Source of the DNA: Marinobacterium arenosum
GTDB lineage: Bacteria > Pseudomonadota > Gammaproteobacteria > Pseudomonadales > Balneatricaceae
Reading direction: 5' to 3'
Length of the DNA: 64,000 nt
Assembly (NCBI RefSeq): GCF_019795155.1
Contig: NZ_JAILYN010000020.1
Location: 19,242-83,241 of the forward strand
Under the pieces are notes generated by a model. The model had not been told where the DNA came from, did no database searches, and saw only the letters and a program-made list of their open reading frames with translations. How positions within the stretch are numbered: position 1 is the first letter of the stretch; each line of letters opens with the position of its first letter. The translations under genes were made by a program, and so were the position numbers. Shown one piece after another: positions 37,477 to 47,002 of the stretch.

Positions 37477-38274
37477 TCAATCGCGGCAATACTGCCCCGG
37501 CGGGCTGCCCAGCGTCTTGCGAAACATCGCCACGAAGGCACTGGGGCTGCGGTAGCCCAACGCCAGCGCCACCTCGGTGACCGGCTCGCCGCGCGCCAAG
37601 CGGTTGACCGCCTCCTGCAGCCGCAGTTGCTTACGCCATTCGCTGAATTTCATGCCGGTCTCGCGTTGAAACAGCCGCGCCAGGGTACGGCCACTGGCGC
37701 CCACCTCGGTGGCCCACTCATCCAGGCCCTTCTCCGAATCGGGCTGGCGCATCAGGCCATCCATCACCCGCCGAACCCGGCGATCCTGCGCCAACGGCAG
37801 GTACAGCAGCGACGGCTGAAGCGCGCCGAGCTCATCGAGAAAGACCGCCACCAGCCGTTGCTCCGGGCCATCAGCCGGATACAGGCGGCCAAACCGGCTG
37901 ACCCGCAAAATCAGTTCACGCAGCAGCGACGACACCTCCAGCACGCTGCACTGCCCAGGCAACCGGGCCGCCGCAGTCGGGTCGATATGCAGGTGACGGA
38001 CCGTGCAATCGGTCTCGGCTGTCACCTGGTGCCGGATGCCGCCGGGTATCCAAACCGCCTGGCTGGGCGGAACCACCCAGGTGCCCTGATCGGTGGTCAC
38101 GCGCAGCACCCCTTCCGAGGCGTACGCCAGCTGCCCCCGCGGGTGGCTGTGCGGGATCACCTCCAGGCCGCTTTGCATTGCCCGTTCCAGGCCAATTACC
38201 GGCCGCAGTGGATCGACCAGGTCGCCACCGCCGGACGGGGGCCGAGTTGTCACTTTCTCATCAATCATTGTCAT
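37477..38274 (-). CDS. AraC-family regulator with N-terminal cupin (NimR-like)
   Basis: This 265-residue protein has an N-terminal cupin/AraC-binding domain (SHPRGQLAYASEGVLRV and WVVPPSQAVWIPGG) and a C-terminal double HTH (about 160-262) ending SPSAFVAMFRKTLGSPPGQY, the AraC signature. The combination is that of NimR/YeaM-type regulators, which commonly sit divergent to the transporter they control. The divergent SLC13-type gene begins 74 bases away, so it is the probable target. The ligand is unknown. Confidence 0.9.
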   Translation of the reverse strand: MTMIDEKVTTRPPSGGGDLVDPLRPVIGLERAMQSGLEVIPHSHPRGQLAYASEGVLRVTTDQGTWVVPPSQAVWIPGGIRHQVTAETDCTVRHLHIDPTAAARLPGQCSVLEVSSLLRELILRVSRFGRLYPADGPEQRLVAVFLDELGALQPSLLYLPLAQDRRVRRVMDGLMRQPDSEKGLDEWATEVGASGRTLARLFQRETGMKFSEWRKQLRLQEAVNRLARGEPVTEVALALGYRSPSAFVAMFRKTLGSPPGQYCRD

Positions 38275-38348
38275 TTTGTCGCCTTACGCACTAAGCGCAT
38301 TATTGCCACAATCAGCCTTGTACGCATAGCCCAAACGGACCAGATTCC

Positions 38349-39743
38349 ATGCTTGTTACCACTCGACACCAGCTGACCCGCCATCCCGCCAGGCTGATCG
38401 CCGGCCTTATTCTGCTGCTGGCGCTGCTGCTGGCGCTGTTTCCACCGGCGCTGATGACAGTTACTCAGGCACAGACAGCGGCACTGGTATTGGCCGCACT
38501 GGGTCTCTGGGCCACCTCGGTGATTCCAGAACACCTGACTGCATTGTTGCTGTTTCTCGGCGCCATGTTGCTGTCACTGGCACCGGCCGAAGTGGTGTTT
38601 TCCGGCTTCTACTCGGCCGCCACCTGGATGATCTTCGCCGGCTTCGTAATCGGCATGGCGTTCAAGAGTACCGGCCTGGGCCAGCGGCTGGCCGATCATC
38701 TGACGATCTTCGCCGGCAGCTATCCGCTGCTGATCGGCGGCATCATGCTGAGCTCCACCGCGCTCGGCTTCCTGATGCCATCGTCGATGGGCCGGGTGGT
38801 ATTGATGGTGCCGATCGTCATGGCGCTGGCGGAACGCTGCGGCTTCCGGATCGGCTCCAACGGCCATACCGGCCTGGCGCTGGCGGTGGCGTTCGGCACC
38901 CATGTACCGACCTTCGCGGTGCTGCCGGCCAATGTGCCGAACATGGTGATGGCCGGCGCGGTGGAAACCATCTACGGATTGTCGTTCGGCTATGCCGAAT
39001 ACCTGCTGTTGCACTTCCCGGTATTGGGGCTGCTGAAGGGGCTACTGGTGACCTGGCTGATCATCAGGCTGTTCCCGGACAGCCCACGGCCAGCCGGTCG
39101 AGACGCCCAGCGCCGCCCGCTGCAGGCCAGCGAGCGTTACCTGCTGTTGCTGCTGCTGATCGCCCTGGCGCTGTGGATCAGCGACGGCCTGCACCATGTC
39201 TCGCCTGCCTGGGTGGCGCTCGGTGCCGCGGTAATCCTGCTGCTGCCGCGGCTCGGTCTGGTCGGCAACGAGCAGTTCCAACAGCAGTTCAGCTTCAGCA
39301 CCCTGCTGTTCATCGCCGGCATCCTCGGTATGGGCACGCTGCTTAACCACAGCGGTCTCGGCGAGCTGCTCGCCGGCCAACTGGCCCAGCTGTTGCCACT
39401 GGAACCCGGCAACAGCGCCTTGAACTTCGCCTCGCTGTCGGCCACCGCCTTCCTGACCTCGCTGGCCACCGGTTTGCCGGGCGTGCCGGCGGTATTGACG
39501 CCGTTCGCCGGCCAACTGGCGGAAACCAGCGGGCTGCCACTGACCACAGTATTGATGACCCAGGTGATCGGCTTCTCCACCTTCCTGCTGCCCTACCAGT
39601 CCGGCCCCCTGCTGGTGGCATTGAAGATGTCCGGCATGCCGATGGCCCATGCGATCCGCTTCTGCGTGCTGCAGGCATTGCTGAGCATCGTGCTGCTGGT
39701 GCCGCTGGACTACGGCTGGTGGCGCCTGCTGGGCTGGCTCTGA
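38349..39743 (+). CDS. SLC13/DASS-family anion:sodium symporter
   Basis: This 464-residue membrane protein has 11-12 hydrophobic helices. WATSVIPEHLTALLLFLGAMLLSL near the start and the helical-hairpin region TAFLTSLATGLPGVPAVLTPFAG suit the divalent anion/Na+ symporter or ArsB-like superfamily. Likely substrates are di- or tricarboxylates or sulfate, but the sequence does not decide. It shares a 74-base divergent promoter region with the AraC-type regulator. No strong ribosome site precedes the ATG. Confidence 0.82.
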   Translation: MLVTTRHQLTRHPARLIAGLILLLALLLALFPPALMTVTQAQTAALVLAALGLWATSVIPEHLTALLLFLGAMLLSLAPAEVVFSGFYSAATWMIFAGFVIGMAFKSTGLGQRLADHLTIFAGSYPLLIGGIMLSSTALGFLMPSSMGRVVLMVPIVMALAERCGFRIGSNGHTGLALAVAFGTHVPTFAVLPANVPNMVMAGAVETIYGLSFGYAEYLLLHFPVLGLLKGLLVTWLIIRLFPDSPRPAGRDAQRRPLQASERYLLLLLLIALALWISDGLHHVSPAWVALGAAVILLLPRLGLVGNEQFQQQFSFSTLLFIAGILGMGTLLNHSGLGELLAGQLAQLLPLEPGNSALNFASLSATAFLTSLATGLPGVPAVLTPFAGQLAETSGLPLTTVLMTQVIGFSTFLLPYQSGPLLVALKMSGMPMAHAIRFCVLQALLSIVLLVPLDYGWWRLLGWL

Positions 39744-39843
39744 TAGACAACGGCAGATAAGGCTGAAAGCCGCGACAGTGCGTTGCGGTGACAGCCGCCC
39801 CGGCGGGCCTTAGAATCCGCTTTTTGACAGGTCTATATCTATC

Positions 39844-40749
39844 ATGCCAATCGATGAATCCCGCAAAGGACTGCTGTATGCCCTGCTGGCGTATGGCCTG
39901 TGGGGCACCTTTCCAATCTACTTCAAATGGGTCAGCCATCTGCCGTCGCTGGAAGTACTGGGCCACCGGGTGGTCTGGGCGACCTTGTTCACCGCCCTGG
40001 TGATGACCCTGCTGGGCCAGTGGCGCCGCCGCCGTGAGCAATTACTGAACCGCCGCCTGTGGCTGACTCTGCTGATCTCGGCAATCCTGATCGCCGCCAA
40101 CTGGGGGATCTATATCTATGCCGTCCAGATCAACCAGGTGTTGTCCGCCAGCCTCGGCTACTTCATGACGCCGCTGGTCAACGTAGTGATCGGGGTCGCG
40201 TTGCTCGGCGAGAAACTGGACCGTTTCCGGATGATGGCGGTGGTGCTGGCGGTGCTCGGGGTCGCCTATCAGGTGATCAGCCTCGGTCAGTTGCCATGGA
40301 TCGCACTGTCGCTGGCAATACTGTTCGGCTTGTACAGCGCGGTACGTAAAAAAGCACCGGTCGATACCCTGACCGGTCTGCTGATGGAAACCCTGCTGCT
40401 GCTGCCACTGGCATTGGGCTATCTGGCGTTCATCGCCCAGCAGGGTGAGAGCCATTTCACAGCTGACGGCAACCCATCTCGTCTGATCCTGGTCGGTGTG
40501 CTGACCGCCCTGCCGCTGCTTGCCTTCGCCGCCGCAGCACAGCGGCTCAGCCTGATCGCGCTCGGTTTCCTGACCTACCTGGCCCCGTCGATCCAATTCC
40601 TGCTGGCGGTGGTGGTGTATGACGAACCGTTCGGCGGCGACCAGATGATCAGTTTCCTGCTGATCTGGGCCGGTCTGGCGGTATTCAGCGTCGGCGCCCT
40701 GCAACAGCAGCACCGCGCCCGGAAGCAGCGGCTGGCAGCGGCCGGATAG
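39844..40749 (+). CDS. rarD: RarD-type EamA-family permease
   Basis: This 301-residue protein has ten hydrophobic helices arranged as two EamA repeats. The beginning ESRKGLLYALLAYGLWGTFPIYFKW (quoted as two parts, ESRKGLLYALLAYG and LWGTFPIYFKW) and the internal NWGIYIYAVQINQVLSASLGYF are characteristic of RarD, a putative chloramphenicol-resistance or metabolite exporter. The C-terminus is basic. It stands alone, followed by REP-like elements. The substrate is unknown. Confidence 0.9.
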   Translation: MPIDESRKGLLYALLAYGLWGTFPIYFKWVSHLPSLEVLGHRVVWATLFTALVMTLLGQWRRRREQLLNRRLWLTLLISAILIAANWGIYIYAVQINQVLSASLGYFMTPLVNVVIGVALLGEKLDRFRMMAVVLAVLGVAYQVISLGQLPWIALSLAILFGLYSAVRKKAPVDTLTGLLMETLLLLPLALGYLAFIAQQGESHFTADGNPSRLILVGVLTALPLLAFAAAAQRLSLIALGFLTYLAPSIQFLLAVVVYDEPFGGDQMISFLLIWAGLAVFSVGALQQQHRARKQRLAAAG

Positions 40750-40798
40750 CTGTTTCGATAACGGCGTTGAGTACCACCGTTGTAACCAGCTAGGGCGC

Positions 40799-40822
40799 GT
40801 GGGCACAAAAAACGTGCCCACC
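40799..40822 (-). repeat. dispersed REP-like repeat core, copy 3 (inverted)
   Basis: GTGGGCACAAAAAACGTGCCCAC is the exact reverse complement of the palindromic core of the 26274-26352 element. The flanks also keep TAGGGCG on one side, but the longer tail ending in ATCCGCGAAG is absent. Confidence 0.7.
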
Positions 40823-41037
40823 CGACATGTCCGGGGAGCCACAAGCGGTCAGCACCGGTCTGATCAAGCCTTTTCAAAACGCCTGACGGCGTTTGGCCGG
40901 CCGGGTCCAGCCCTACAACAGTGCCTCCTGTAGGGCGCCACCCGGGGCGCCACGCCGCAGGGGGTCTAACGGTCGCGGCTGCAGTCCACATTCCAGGAAA
41001 CAGCCACTTAAACACGGATAATCGCAAAAACAAAAAA

Positions 41038-41070
41038 GCGCCTGCCGGTTTCCCGGCAGGCGCTTTTTTT
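41038..41070. terminator. bidirectional rho-independent terminator
   Basis: GCGCCTGCCGG (41038-41048) pairs with CCGGCAGGCGC (41053-41063) around TTTC, with A-runs on the left and seven T on the right. It ends the leftward GGDEF gene and can stop rightward transcription too. Confidence 0.95.
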
Positions 41071-41091
41071 CAGAACTGATATTAAATCAGA

Positions 41092-41985
41092 TCAAAGCTC
41101 GTCGCCTTCCACCCGGCTGCCGCCACTCTGCTTGGCGATCAGCAGGTTTTCATTGGCGCGCTTGATCAGCTGCTCGGCACCGTCTTCGACACCGGCCAGG
41201 GTGGCGGTGCCGATGCTGACCCGGAAACGGATATCGCCACTGGCGGTCGGCAGCTCCATCTCGTCAACCAGCTTGAGCACCCGGCGGCCCACCGCCAGCG
41301 ACTGGTCGCGGTTGGTTTCCGGCAGGTAAAGGGCGAAGCGATCGTCGCCGATCCGGGCCAGGAAATCCGCGGTACGCTTCATCTTGTGGATCGCCGCCAC
41401 CAGCTGCTGCAGCACCTGATCGCCGCTGTCCCAACCGTATTGCTCGTTCAAGCCGGTAAAGCCGTCGATATCGACCAGCAGCAGCGAACAGGGGAATTCG
41501 TAGCGCTGCGCCTGGGCAACGGCCTGATTCAATACCGGCACCAGGGCACGGCGGTTGTAAGCGCCGGTCAGCGGGTCACGCTGGGACTGGTGGCTGACCT
41601 TGTGCTCCAGCTGGCGCCGCAGGGTGACGTCCGCCAGTACGCAGACCACCTCTTTATCCTGTTTGCTGCAGTGGATACGGTACCAATGGGTGCTGTTGTA
41701 ACCGTACTCCTTAAGCAGCGGTGCGCACTGCGGGGTGATCTGGATTTCGGTTTCGGCGACGCGGCCCTGCAGGCGGGTTTCCTTGCAGAGATTGGTCAGC
41801 AGTAACGTCAGTTCCTCACTGAAGATTTCAGCCAGGGCACGACCCTGTAAAGGAGCCTGCTTGACCCACTCGCTACCGCCGCCGCACACGGCCACCTTGT
41901 CGGCCGCATCGATAATCAGGACGGTATCGGTGATGGTGTTAAGAAGTGCGTTGAAACGTGCTTGCAACAGCTCGTGGCCGGACAT
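41092..41985 (-). CDS. PAS-GGDEF protein with altered active-site motif
   Basis: This protein of about 297 residues has a PAS-like N-terminal domain (LLNTITDTVLIIDAADKVAVCG) and a C-terminal GGDEF-type domain that starts DPLTGAYNRRAL. The signature loop reads GDDRF (about 213-217) where active diguanylate cyclases have GG(D/E)EF, so the second Gly and the catalytic Glu are replaced. Catalysis is doubtful and a c-di-GMP or GTP-sensing role is possible. An extended open frame to a TTG at 42087 exists. The ATG at 41985 with GGGGG upstream is preferred. The domain is otherwise full length. Confidence 0.85.
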   Translation of the reverse strand: MSGHELLQARFNALLNTITDTVLIIDAADKVAVCGGGSEWVKQAPLQGRALAEIFSEELTLLLTNLCKETRLQGRVAETEIQITPQCAPLLKEYGYNSTHWYRIHCSKQDKEVVCVLADVTLRRQLEHKVSHQSQRDPLTGAYNRRALVPVLNQAVAQAQRYEFPCSLLLVDIDGFTGLNEQYGWDSGDQVLQQLVAAIHKMKRTADFLARIGDDRFALYLPETNRDQSLAVGRRVLKLVDEMELPTASGDIRFRVSIGTATLAGVEDGAEQLIKRANENLLIAKQSGGSRVEGDEL

Positions 41986-42228
41986 CCAGTGTACCCCCGA
42001 ATCATAAACTTCGATCAGTAGGGCACCTCGAAGAACCTGTTGCACGACGCCGGGCATCGTTTGCTGGTACTGAAGACGGTTTTTCAAGGCCCCCGGTATT
42101 CATGGCATCGGGCCTGCCGCTTGCGCGACAGGCCCGCCAGGGTTATGGGGCCAATGTTGGCACGGCTGGATAGTGCGCTGCAAATAAAAATCGGTGTCTC
42201 AGCAATGACTTAACCGACTTTTCACGCA

Positions 42229-42249
42229 GGCCGCCCGGTTTGGGCGGCC
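42229..42249. terminator. GC-rich hairpin after the decarboxylase gene
   Basis: GGCCGCCC (42229-42236) pairs with GGGCGGCC (42242-42249). It lies 16 bases past the decarboxylase stop. The U-run is weak, so termination is uncertain. Confidence 0.5.
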
Positions 42250-42265
42250 CGACCATGCAGTTCAA

Positions 42266-43426
42266 TTAGACGATGTACTGCTTCAGCGGCGGGAAGCCGT
42301 TGAATTCCACCGAGCTGTAGCTGGTGGTGTAGGCGCCGGTGGAGAACCAGTACAGCCGGTCGCCGATATCCAGCGACAGCGGCAGCGTGTACTTATGGTT
42401 CTCGTACATGATGTCCATGCTGTCGCAGGTCGGCCCGGCCAGGATCACTTCCTCCTCTTCGCCGTCGCGTTCGGCGTAGACCGGGTACTTGATCGCCTCG
42501 TCCAGGGTTTCGATCAGGCCGCTGAACTTGCCGACATCGGTGTACACCCAGCGTTCCAGCGCAGTGCTGGACTTGCGCGACACCAGCACCACCTCGGAGA
42601 CGATCACACCGGCATCGCCGACCAGCGAACGGCCCGGCTCCAGGATGATGCGCGGCACATCTTCCTCAGCGAAATCCTCCTGCAGGAAGCGGGTGATCGC
42701 TTCGCAGTAGGTGTGGAATTCGTTGGTCTTCTGGATGTAGTTGGCCGGGAAGCCGCCGCCCATGTTGATCATCTTCAGCTGGATATCGTGCTCGGCCAGC
42801 AGCCGCTCGAACACCACCTTCACCTTGGCGATGGCGCCATCCCAGACATCGATATCGCGCTGCTGCGAGCCGACGTGGAAGGAGATGCCGTAGGGTTCCA
42901 GACCCAGTTCCTTGGCCAGCGCCGCCAGCTCGATCGCCATCTCCGGGTTGCAGCCGAACTTACGCGACAGCGGCCAGTCGGCGCCCTCGGAGCCTTCGGT
43001 CAGGATGCGGATATAGATCCGTGCACCCGGCGCGAACTCGGCGATATTGCGCAGGTCCGCTTCCGAATCGGTGGCGAACAGGTCGATGCCATGCTTATGG
43101 AAGTAGGCGATATCACTGCGCTTCTTGATGGTGTTGCCATAGCTGATGCGATGCGGCTCGACACCAAATTTCAACACCTTGTCCAGTTCATAGGTCGAGG
43201 CGATATCGAAGTTGGAGCCCAGCCCGGCCAGCAGTTCGATCACCGCATCATCCGGGTTTGCCTTGACGGCATAGAAGATCGACGCGTAGTCAAACCCCTG
43301 CTGCAATTCCAGATACTTCTCACGGATGATTCCCAGATCTGTGAGCAGGAACGGCGGCTGAAGTTTATCTGCGGCAGCTTTGAAACGCTGCCATTGAGCT
43401 GAACTGATATGTTCGGGAAGTTGCAT
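42266..43426 (-). CDS. type III PLP ornithine/lysine decarboxylase
   Basis: This 386-residue fold-type III PLP decarboxylase has IFYAVKANPD (PLP Lys, about 48-57), SFHVGSQQRD, the glycine loop ILEPGRSLVGDAG, and the second-monomer Cys in LAGPTCDSMD. These match eukaryotic-type ornithine decarboxylases used by many bacteria to make putrescine, and some accept lysine. It acts as a cytosolic dimer. The ATG at 43426 is preferred to a TTG one codon earlier. It is monocistronic. The 140 bases upstream hold no recognised leader. Confidence 0.9.
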   Translation of the reverse strand: MQLPEHISSAQWQRFKAAADKLQPPFLLTDLGIIREKYLELQQGFDYASIFYAVKANPDDAVIELLAGLGSNFDIASTYELDKVLKFGVEPHRISYGNTIKKRSDIAYFHKHGIDLFATDSEADLRNIAEFAPGARIYIRILTEGSEGADWPLSRKFGCNPEMAIELAALAKELGLEPYGISFHVGSQQRDIDVWDGAIAKVKVVFERLLAEHDIQLKMINMGGGFPANYIQKTNEFHTYCEAITRFLQEDFAEEDVPRIILEPGRSLVGDAGVIVSEVVLVSRKSSTALERWVYTDVGKFSGLIETLDEAIKYPVYAERDGEEEEVILAGPTCDSMDIMYENHKYTLPLSLDIGDRLYWFSTGAYTTSYSSVEFNGFPPLKQYIV

Positions 43427-43586
43427 CAATCGTGGTGCCTACTGAATTTTACAAGAGGGTGAATAATCTGCTGTAGCATCCGGCAACCTGCCGTCATGCC
43501 CCGGGCAACCGCGCGAAGTATAGAAGAACTGCAACGCCACGCAATAGGCGCACAACAGGATTTTTATTCATGTCTCAAAAACAAAA

Positions 43587-43610
43587 AAGCGTGTCGAAAT
43601 CGGCACGCTT
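43587..43610 (-). terminator. rho-independent terminator of the SPFH/nfeD pair
   Basis: On the minus strand AAGCGTGCCG pairs with CGACACGCTT around ATTT, followed by a U-run. It lies 33 bases after the nfeD stop. Confidence 0.85.
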
Positions 43611-43642
43611 CATGTTTTGCACAGACAGCTACCGCGCGGCTT

Positions 43643-44097
43643 TCAGGAAGATTCGCAGACCCGCACCAACAGCGTCATGCCATCGGTGTCGACCACCTCG
43701 ACCAGAGTCCCGGCTTGCAATGACTGATCGGCCCGAATCCGCCAGAAGGTATCGCCGATCTGCACCTGCCCCTGACCGCCGCTCAGATCCTGCTCCAGCG
43801 CCACCCGGCGGCCGATCATGCTGCGGGCGCGGGCGTTCAGCAGCGGCACGTCGCTCTGCTGGTTGAAACGGCGAAACAGCGACCAGTAGGCCAGCGTAAA
43901 CAGCACCCCGGCCACGGCAAACACTAGTACCTGGTGGTGCCAGTCGCTGATCCATTCCATGCCGGTGGCCAACGCGGTCAGCAATGCCGCCACCGCCAGA
44001 CCCAGCAGAAAACCGGCGGCACCGACCAGTTCCAGGATCAACAGCAGGATGCCGAGGATCAGCCAGTGCCAATGGCCAGTTCAGCCCACCACTCCAT
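43643..44097 (-). CDS. NfeD-family membrane protein, frameshifted near its start
   Basis: The main frame encodes an NfeD protein with helices in WLILGILLLILELVGAAG and LLTALATG, and a C-terminal OB domain (GRRVALEQDLSGGQGQVQIGD, TLVEVVDTDGMTLLVRV). NfeD proteins partner SPFH/stomatin proteins in membrane organisation. The natural start ATG at 44097 overlaps the SPFH stop (TGATG) and gives MEWWAEL, but this frame meets TGA after 12 codons. The expected HWHWLILG follows in another frame, as if one base were missing near 44,076. Either a real frameshift or a sequence error. A TTG at 44041 could give a shorter product of 132 residues. Confidence 0.75.
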
Positions 44098-45026
44098 CAG
44101 CTGGGCTTCCCGGTTTGCGCCGCTTTGATCAGCTCGCTGATGCCGGCCACCGACCCGATCAGGTTGCCGGCTTCCAGCGGCATCATGATCAACCGGCTGT
44201 TGTCGGCCGAGGCGATCTGCTGCAACGCGTCTGTGTAACGCTGCGCGACGAAGTAGTTGATCGCCTGCGGATCGCCCTGAGCGATCGCTTCGGACACCAT
44301 CCGGGTGGCACGCGCTTCCGCCTCGGCGGCACGTTCGCGTGCCTCCGCCTCGCGGAACGCCGCTTCCTTGTCGCCTTCTGCCCGCAGGATGGCCGCCTGC
44401 TTGTCACCCTCGGCCACCGCGATTGCCGCCTGGCGTTCACCTTCGGCGTTAAGGATCGCGGCGCGCTTGTTACGTTCGGCTTTCATCTGGTTGGCCATCG
44501 CATCGACCAGGTCCTGCGGCGGCGAGATATCGCGGATCTCCACCCGGGTCACCTTGACACCCCAGGGGTTGGTGGCCTCGTCGACCTTGGTCAGCAACTG
44601 ATGGTTGATTGCGTCGCGGTTGGACAGCATCTGGTCCAGCTCCATGGAGCCGAGCACCGCACGGATATTGGTCATCACCAGGTTCTGCATCGCCCGGTGC
44701 AGGTTGGCCACCTCGTAGCTGGCCTGGGCGGCGTTCAGCACCTGGTAGAAGCAGACCGCATCGGTGGTCACCTGCGCGTTGTCCGAACTGATCACCTCCT
44801 GCGGCGGCACATCCAGCACCTGTTCCATCATGTTCTGGCGATTGCCGATCATCTCGACAAACGGAATCACCATATGCAATCCCGGCGATAGCGTACGCGT
44901 ATAGCGGCCGAACCGTTCGACGGTCCAGCCATAGCCCTGCGGCACCATTTTGACCGACAGAAACACCAGCACCACTGCCAGCAGCAGCACCAGCAACACG
45001 GTAATATCGAAGCCCATAATCGACAT
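44097..45026 (-). CDS. SPFH/stomatin-family membrane protein (QmcA-like)
   Basis: This 309-residue protein has one N-terminal membrane helix (about 5-24) and an SPFH band-7 domain ([21 protein letters not shown] at the start), then a long Ala/Glu-rich coiled coil with tandem [12 protein letters not shown] repeats (about 195-245). This is the layout of QmcA and stomatin relatives that organise membrane microdomains and bind proteases such as FtsH. The ATG at 45026 has AAGGAG 7 bases upstream. The open frame extends to 45134. The stop overlaps the nfeD start, the usual SPFH-NfeD pairing. Confidence 0.92.
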   Translation of the reverse strand: MSIMGFDITVLLVLLLAVVLVFLSVKMVPQGYGWTVERFGRYTRTLSPGLHMVIPFVEMIGNRQNMMEQVLDVPPQEVISSDNAQVTTDAVCFYQVLNAAQASYEVANLHRAMQNLVMTNIRAVLGSMELDQMLSNRDAINHQLLTKVDEATNPWGVKVTRVEIRDISPPQDLVDAMANQMKAERNKRAAILNAEGERQAAIAVAEGDKQAAILRAEGDKEAAFREAEARERAAEAEARATRMVSEAIAQGDPQAINYFVAQRYTDALQQIASADNSRLIMMPLEAGNLIGSVAGISELIKAAQTGKPS

Positions 45027-45191
45027 GCAGTACTCCTTTACGCAACTCGTGAACGACTTTGCCACCCTTTGATGGCCACGTATCTGACAGTAGCACAGCC
45101 ATCGGCTTACCGTATGACTCCCGTCTGCTGCCAAACAGTATCCACCGCCTGATTGTCTATAGTTGTCAGCAGTGGTCAGCGGGAGGTGGAA

Positions 45192-46046
45192 ATGCGGACT
45201 TTAAGCGGACTGATCCTTTCGATCAGCTTGGCCCTGACAGGCTGCTACAACTATCAGCAGTGGCTGACCAAACCCGCCCCGGAGACCAGCGGGCGGCCGG
45301 CCGAGCACGTCAATAGTGACAACATTCACTACCGGCTAGGTCTGCGCTACATCAATAAAGGGGAGTATGCCAAGGCCCTGCCGGCACTGACCCGGGCGGC
45401 GGAAGCCGGCCACCAGGATGCGCAATATCTGCTGGGCGAACTCCATGCCTCCGGTCTCATCGGTCCTGCCGATCTGGACCTTGCTCGCACATGGTGGCTG
45501 CGCGCCGCCCATCAGGGCAGCCCGCGAGCCCTGCAAGCACTGGGCGATATGTATCTGAACGGACGGGGGACTGCGGTGGAAACCGCCTGGGCACTGCGCT
45601 GGTATACCCAGGCGGCCTTGCAGGGCCATGCGCCGGCCCAGTACTCGCTTGGCGTGGCACATGCCCGTGGTATGGGGGTTATGCAGGATTCGGATGACAG
45701 CGTCTTCTGGCTGCACTTGGCCGAACGTAGAGGCGCAAAGGAAGCCACGCCGCTGCTGCAGCGGATCAACGCACAATTGGATCAGCAGACGCGTGCTGAC
45801 ATCAACGCCCGCGCCTCAGCCTGGCGACCGCTTCCCCCTCAGCGCGCGGGCCGACGTGCCCGGCTACGCTTCGTTCAGTTCAGCCTGAACAGGCTCGGTT
45901 ACCCGGCCGGACCGGTCGATGGCCTGAGCGGTCCGCAAACCCGCCAGGCAATCCTCGCGTACCAGGCCGCCGAGCAGGGACTGCCGTCAGATGGCCGACT
46001 CTCCGACGCGTTGCTCGTCAGCCTGCGCCGACGGCTGGGCGATTAA
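45192..46046 (+). CDS. Sel1-repeat lipoprotein with peptidoglycan-binding domain
   Basis: This 284-residue protein has a lipoprotein signal ending in the lipobox LTGC (Cys18), then several Sel1-type helical repeats ([60 protein letters not shown]). A C-terminal PG_binding_1 domain follows (about 220-284, [25 protein letters not shown]). It probably tethers to the cell envelope and acts as a scaffold. Its start at 45192 has GGGAGGTGG nearby. It is divergent from the SPFH gene. Confidence 0.88.
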   Translation: MRTLSGLILSISLALTGCYNYQQWLTKPAPETSGRPAEHVNSDNIHYRLGLRYINKGEYAKALPALTRAAEAGHQDAQYLLGELHASGLIGPADLDLARTWWLRAAHQGSPRALQALGDMYLNGRGTAVETAWALRWYTQAALQGHAPAQYSLGVAHARGMGVMQDSDDSVFWLHLAERRGAKEATPLLQRINAQLDQQTRADINARASAWRPLPPQRAGRRARLRFVQFSLNRLGYPAGPVDGLSGPQTRQAILAYQAAEQGLPSDGRLSDALLVSLRRRLGD

Positions 46047-46071
46047 GGCAGTAGAATTGCAAAACTGCCGC

Positions 46072-46884
46072 TCAGTCGTTCAGCTGCTGTACCCGCTCAG
46101 CCACGGCGTTGTCACTGTCGATGCCCAGCAGCTCGTTGACCGCCTGCGTCATCCGGTCATCGGCCACCTGATCGTCGTTATTGGCCGCCTGCAGCGAACT
46201 GATCGCCACCTCCGCCAGGGTATCGATATCGCTCTGGTCGAGTGCATCCTCGCCCGGCGGCTGGCGACCGACGATCTCCGACAGCTCCGCCCGAATGGCG
46301 TGCTGGTCAGGCTTGTTCAGCGCCGGGTCCTCCAACTGGGCCAGCAACTCGGCGATGCGCTCGGCATCATCATCCGACAGGCTGGTCGCCAGCACCGCCT
46401 TCTCGTAGGTGGCGATCAAGCCGACCCGCGAGTGTGGCGCGGCATGAGCGCGGGCATTGGCCGACGCATGGGCCGCATTCAGGCTGCCGTGCAGCTTGGC
46501 GGATCGGTCCTTGTGATGCCCATGATGATGCTCATGCGCATCGGCCGACGCCCGGCCGTGCCGACCGTTGGCCTTGCCTCCGGCAGCCCCCGCGTGGCCG
46601 AAACCATCGCCTCGCGCCCCTTTGTCGGCGCCACGGCCATTACCGTGACCGCCGCCATGCTCTCCGCCACGGCCTCCACCGTTGTCACCGCCATTACCGC
46701 CGCCATTACCGCCGCCATTGCCGCCGCCGTTACCACCGCCATTACCGCCCTCGCCCCCTTTGGCATGGGCTGCCGCGCCAAGGTCGATAGCGGCTAGCGA
46801 GCCGACAACCGCCGGCGTCAGCAACAGTGCACCGGCCAGCAACAGCAGGCACGGCCTGAATGGAGTTGATACGGGCTTGATCAT
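46072..46884 (-). CDS. secreted Gly/Asn- and His-rich hypothetical protein
   Basis: This 270-residue protein of unknown function has a signal peptide (about 1-38), then a low-complexity stretch of GGN repeats (about 41-78), a His-rich patch (AHEHHHGHHKD, about 114-124) and a folded-looking acidic C-terminal half (about 155-270) with predicted helices. The repeat DNA is visible as a run of CCGCCATTACCG units around 46,690-46,750. It could bind metal through its His cluster, but nothing proves this. The ATG at 46884 has AAGGAG 7 bases upstream. No operon partner. Converges with the Sel1 gene. Confidence 0.75.
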   Translation of the reverse strand: MIKPVSTPFRPCLLLLAGALLLTPAVVGSLAAIDLGAAAHAKGGEGGNGGGNGGGNGGGNGGGNGGDNGGGRGGEHGGGHGNGRGADKGARGDGFGHAGAAGGKANGRHGRASADAHEHHHGHHKDRSAKLHGSLNAAHASANARAHAAPHSRVGLIATYEKAVLATSLSDDDAERIAELLAQLEDPALNKPDQHAIRAELSEIVGRQPPGEDALDQSDIDTLAEVAISSLQAANNDDQVADDRMTQAVNELLGIDSDNAVAERVQQLND

Positions 46885-47002
46885 TTTAAGCTCCTTCCAA
46901 CGCAACCCTATACCTGTTCAAGTCTATCCGGCAGGCGGCGGGCAGTTGGAAGGATCTTGCCTGCGGATTAGCAATATCTTGCCAATCGAGCAGTGAAGCG
47001 GC

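Larger units (their letters stand above)
40750..41091. other. intergenic region with REP-like repeats and terminator
   Basis: About 340 bases between rarD and the GGDEF gene (convergent). It contains an inverted copy of the dispersed repeat core, a related CGCCACCCGGGGCGCCACG palindrome near 40,936-40,954, and a strong terminator. No gene. Confidence 0.6.

Noticed and set aside
40921..40990. GGCGCC-rich palindrome near 40,936 as part of the main repeat family
   Set aside because: Core sequence differs (CGCCACCCGGGGCGCC) and only the TAGGGCG edge is shared, so it was noted but not called as a fourth copy.
46682..46760. CCGCCATTACCG repeat as a CRISPR-like array
   Set aside because: The units are contiguous short codon repeats encoding GGN inside a gene, with no spacers.
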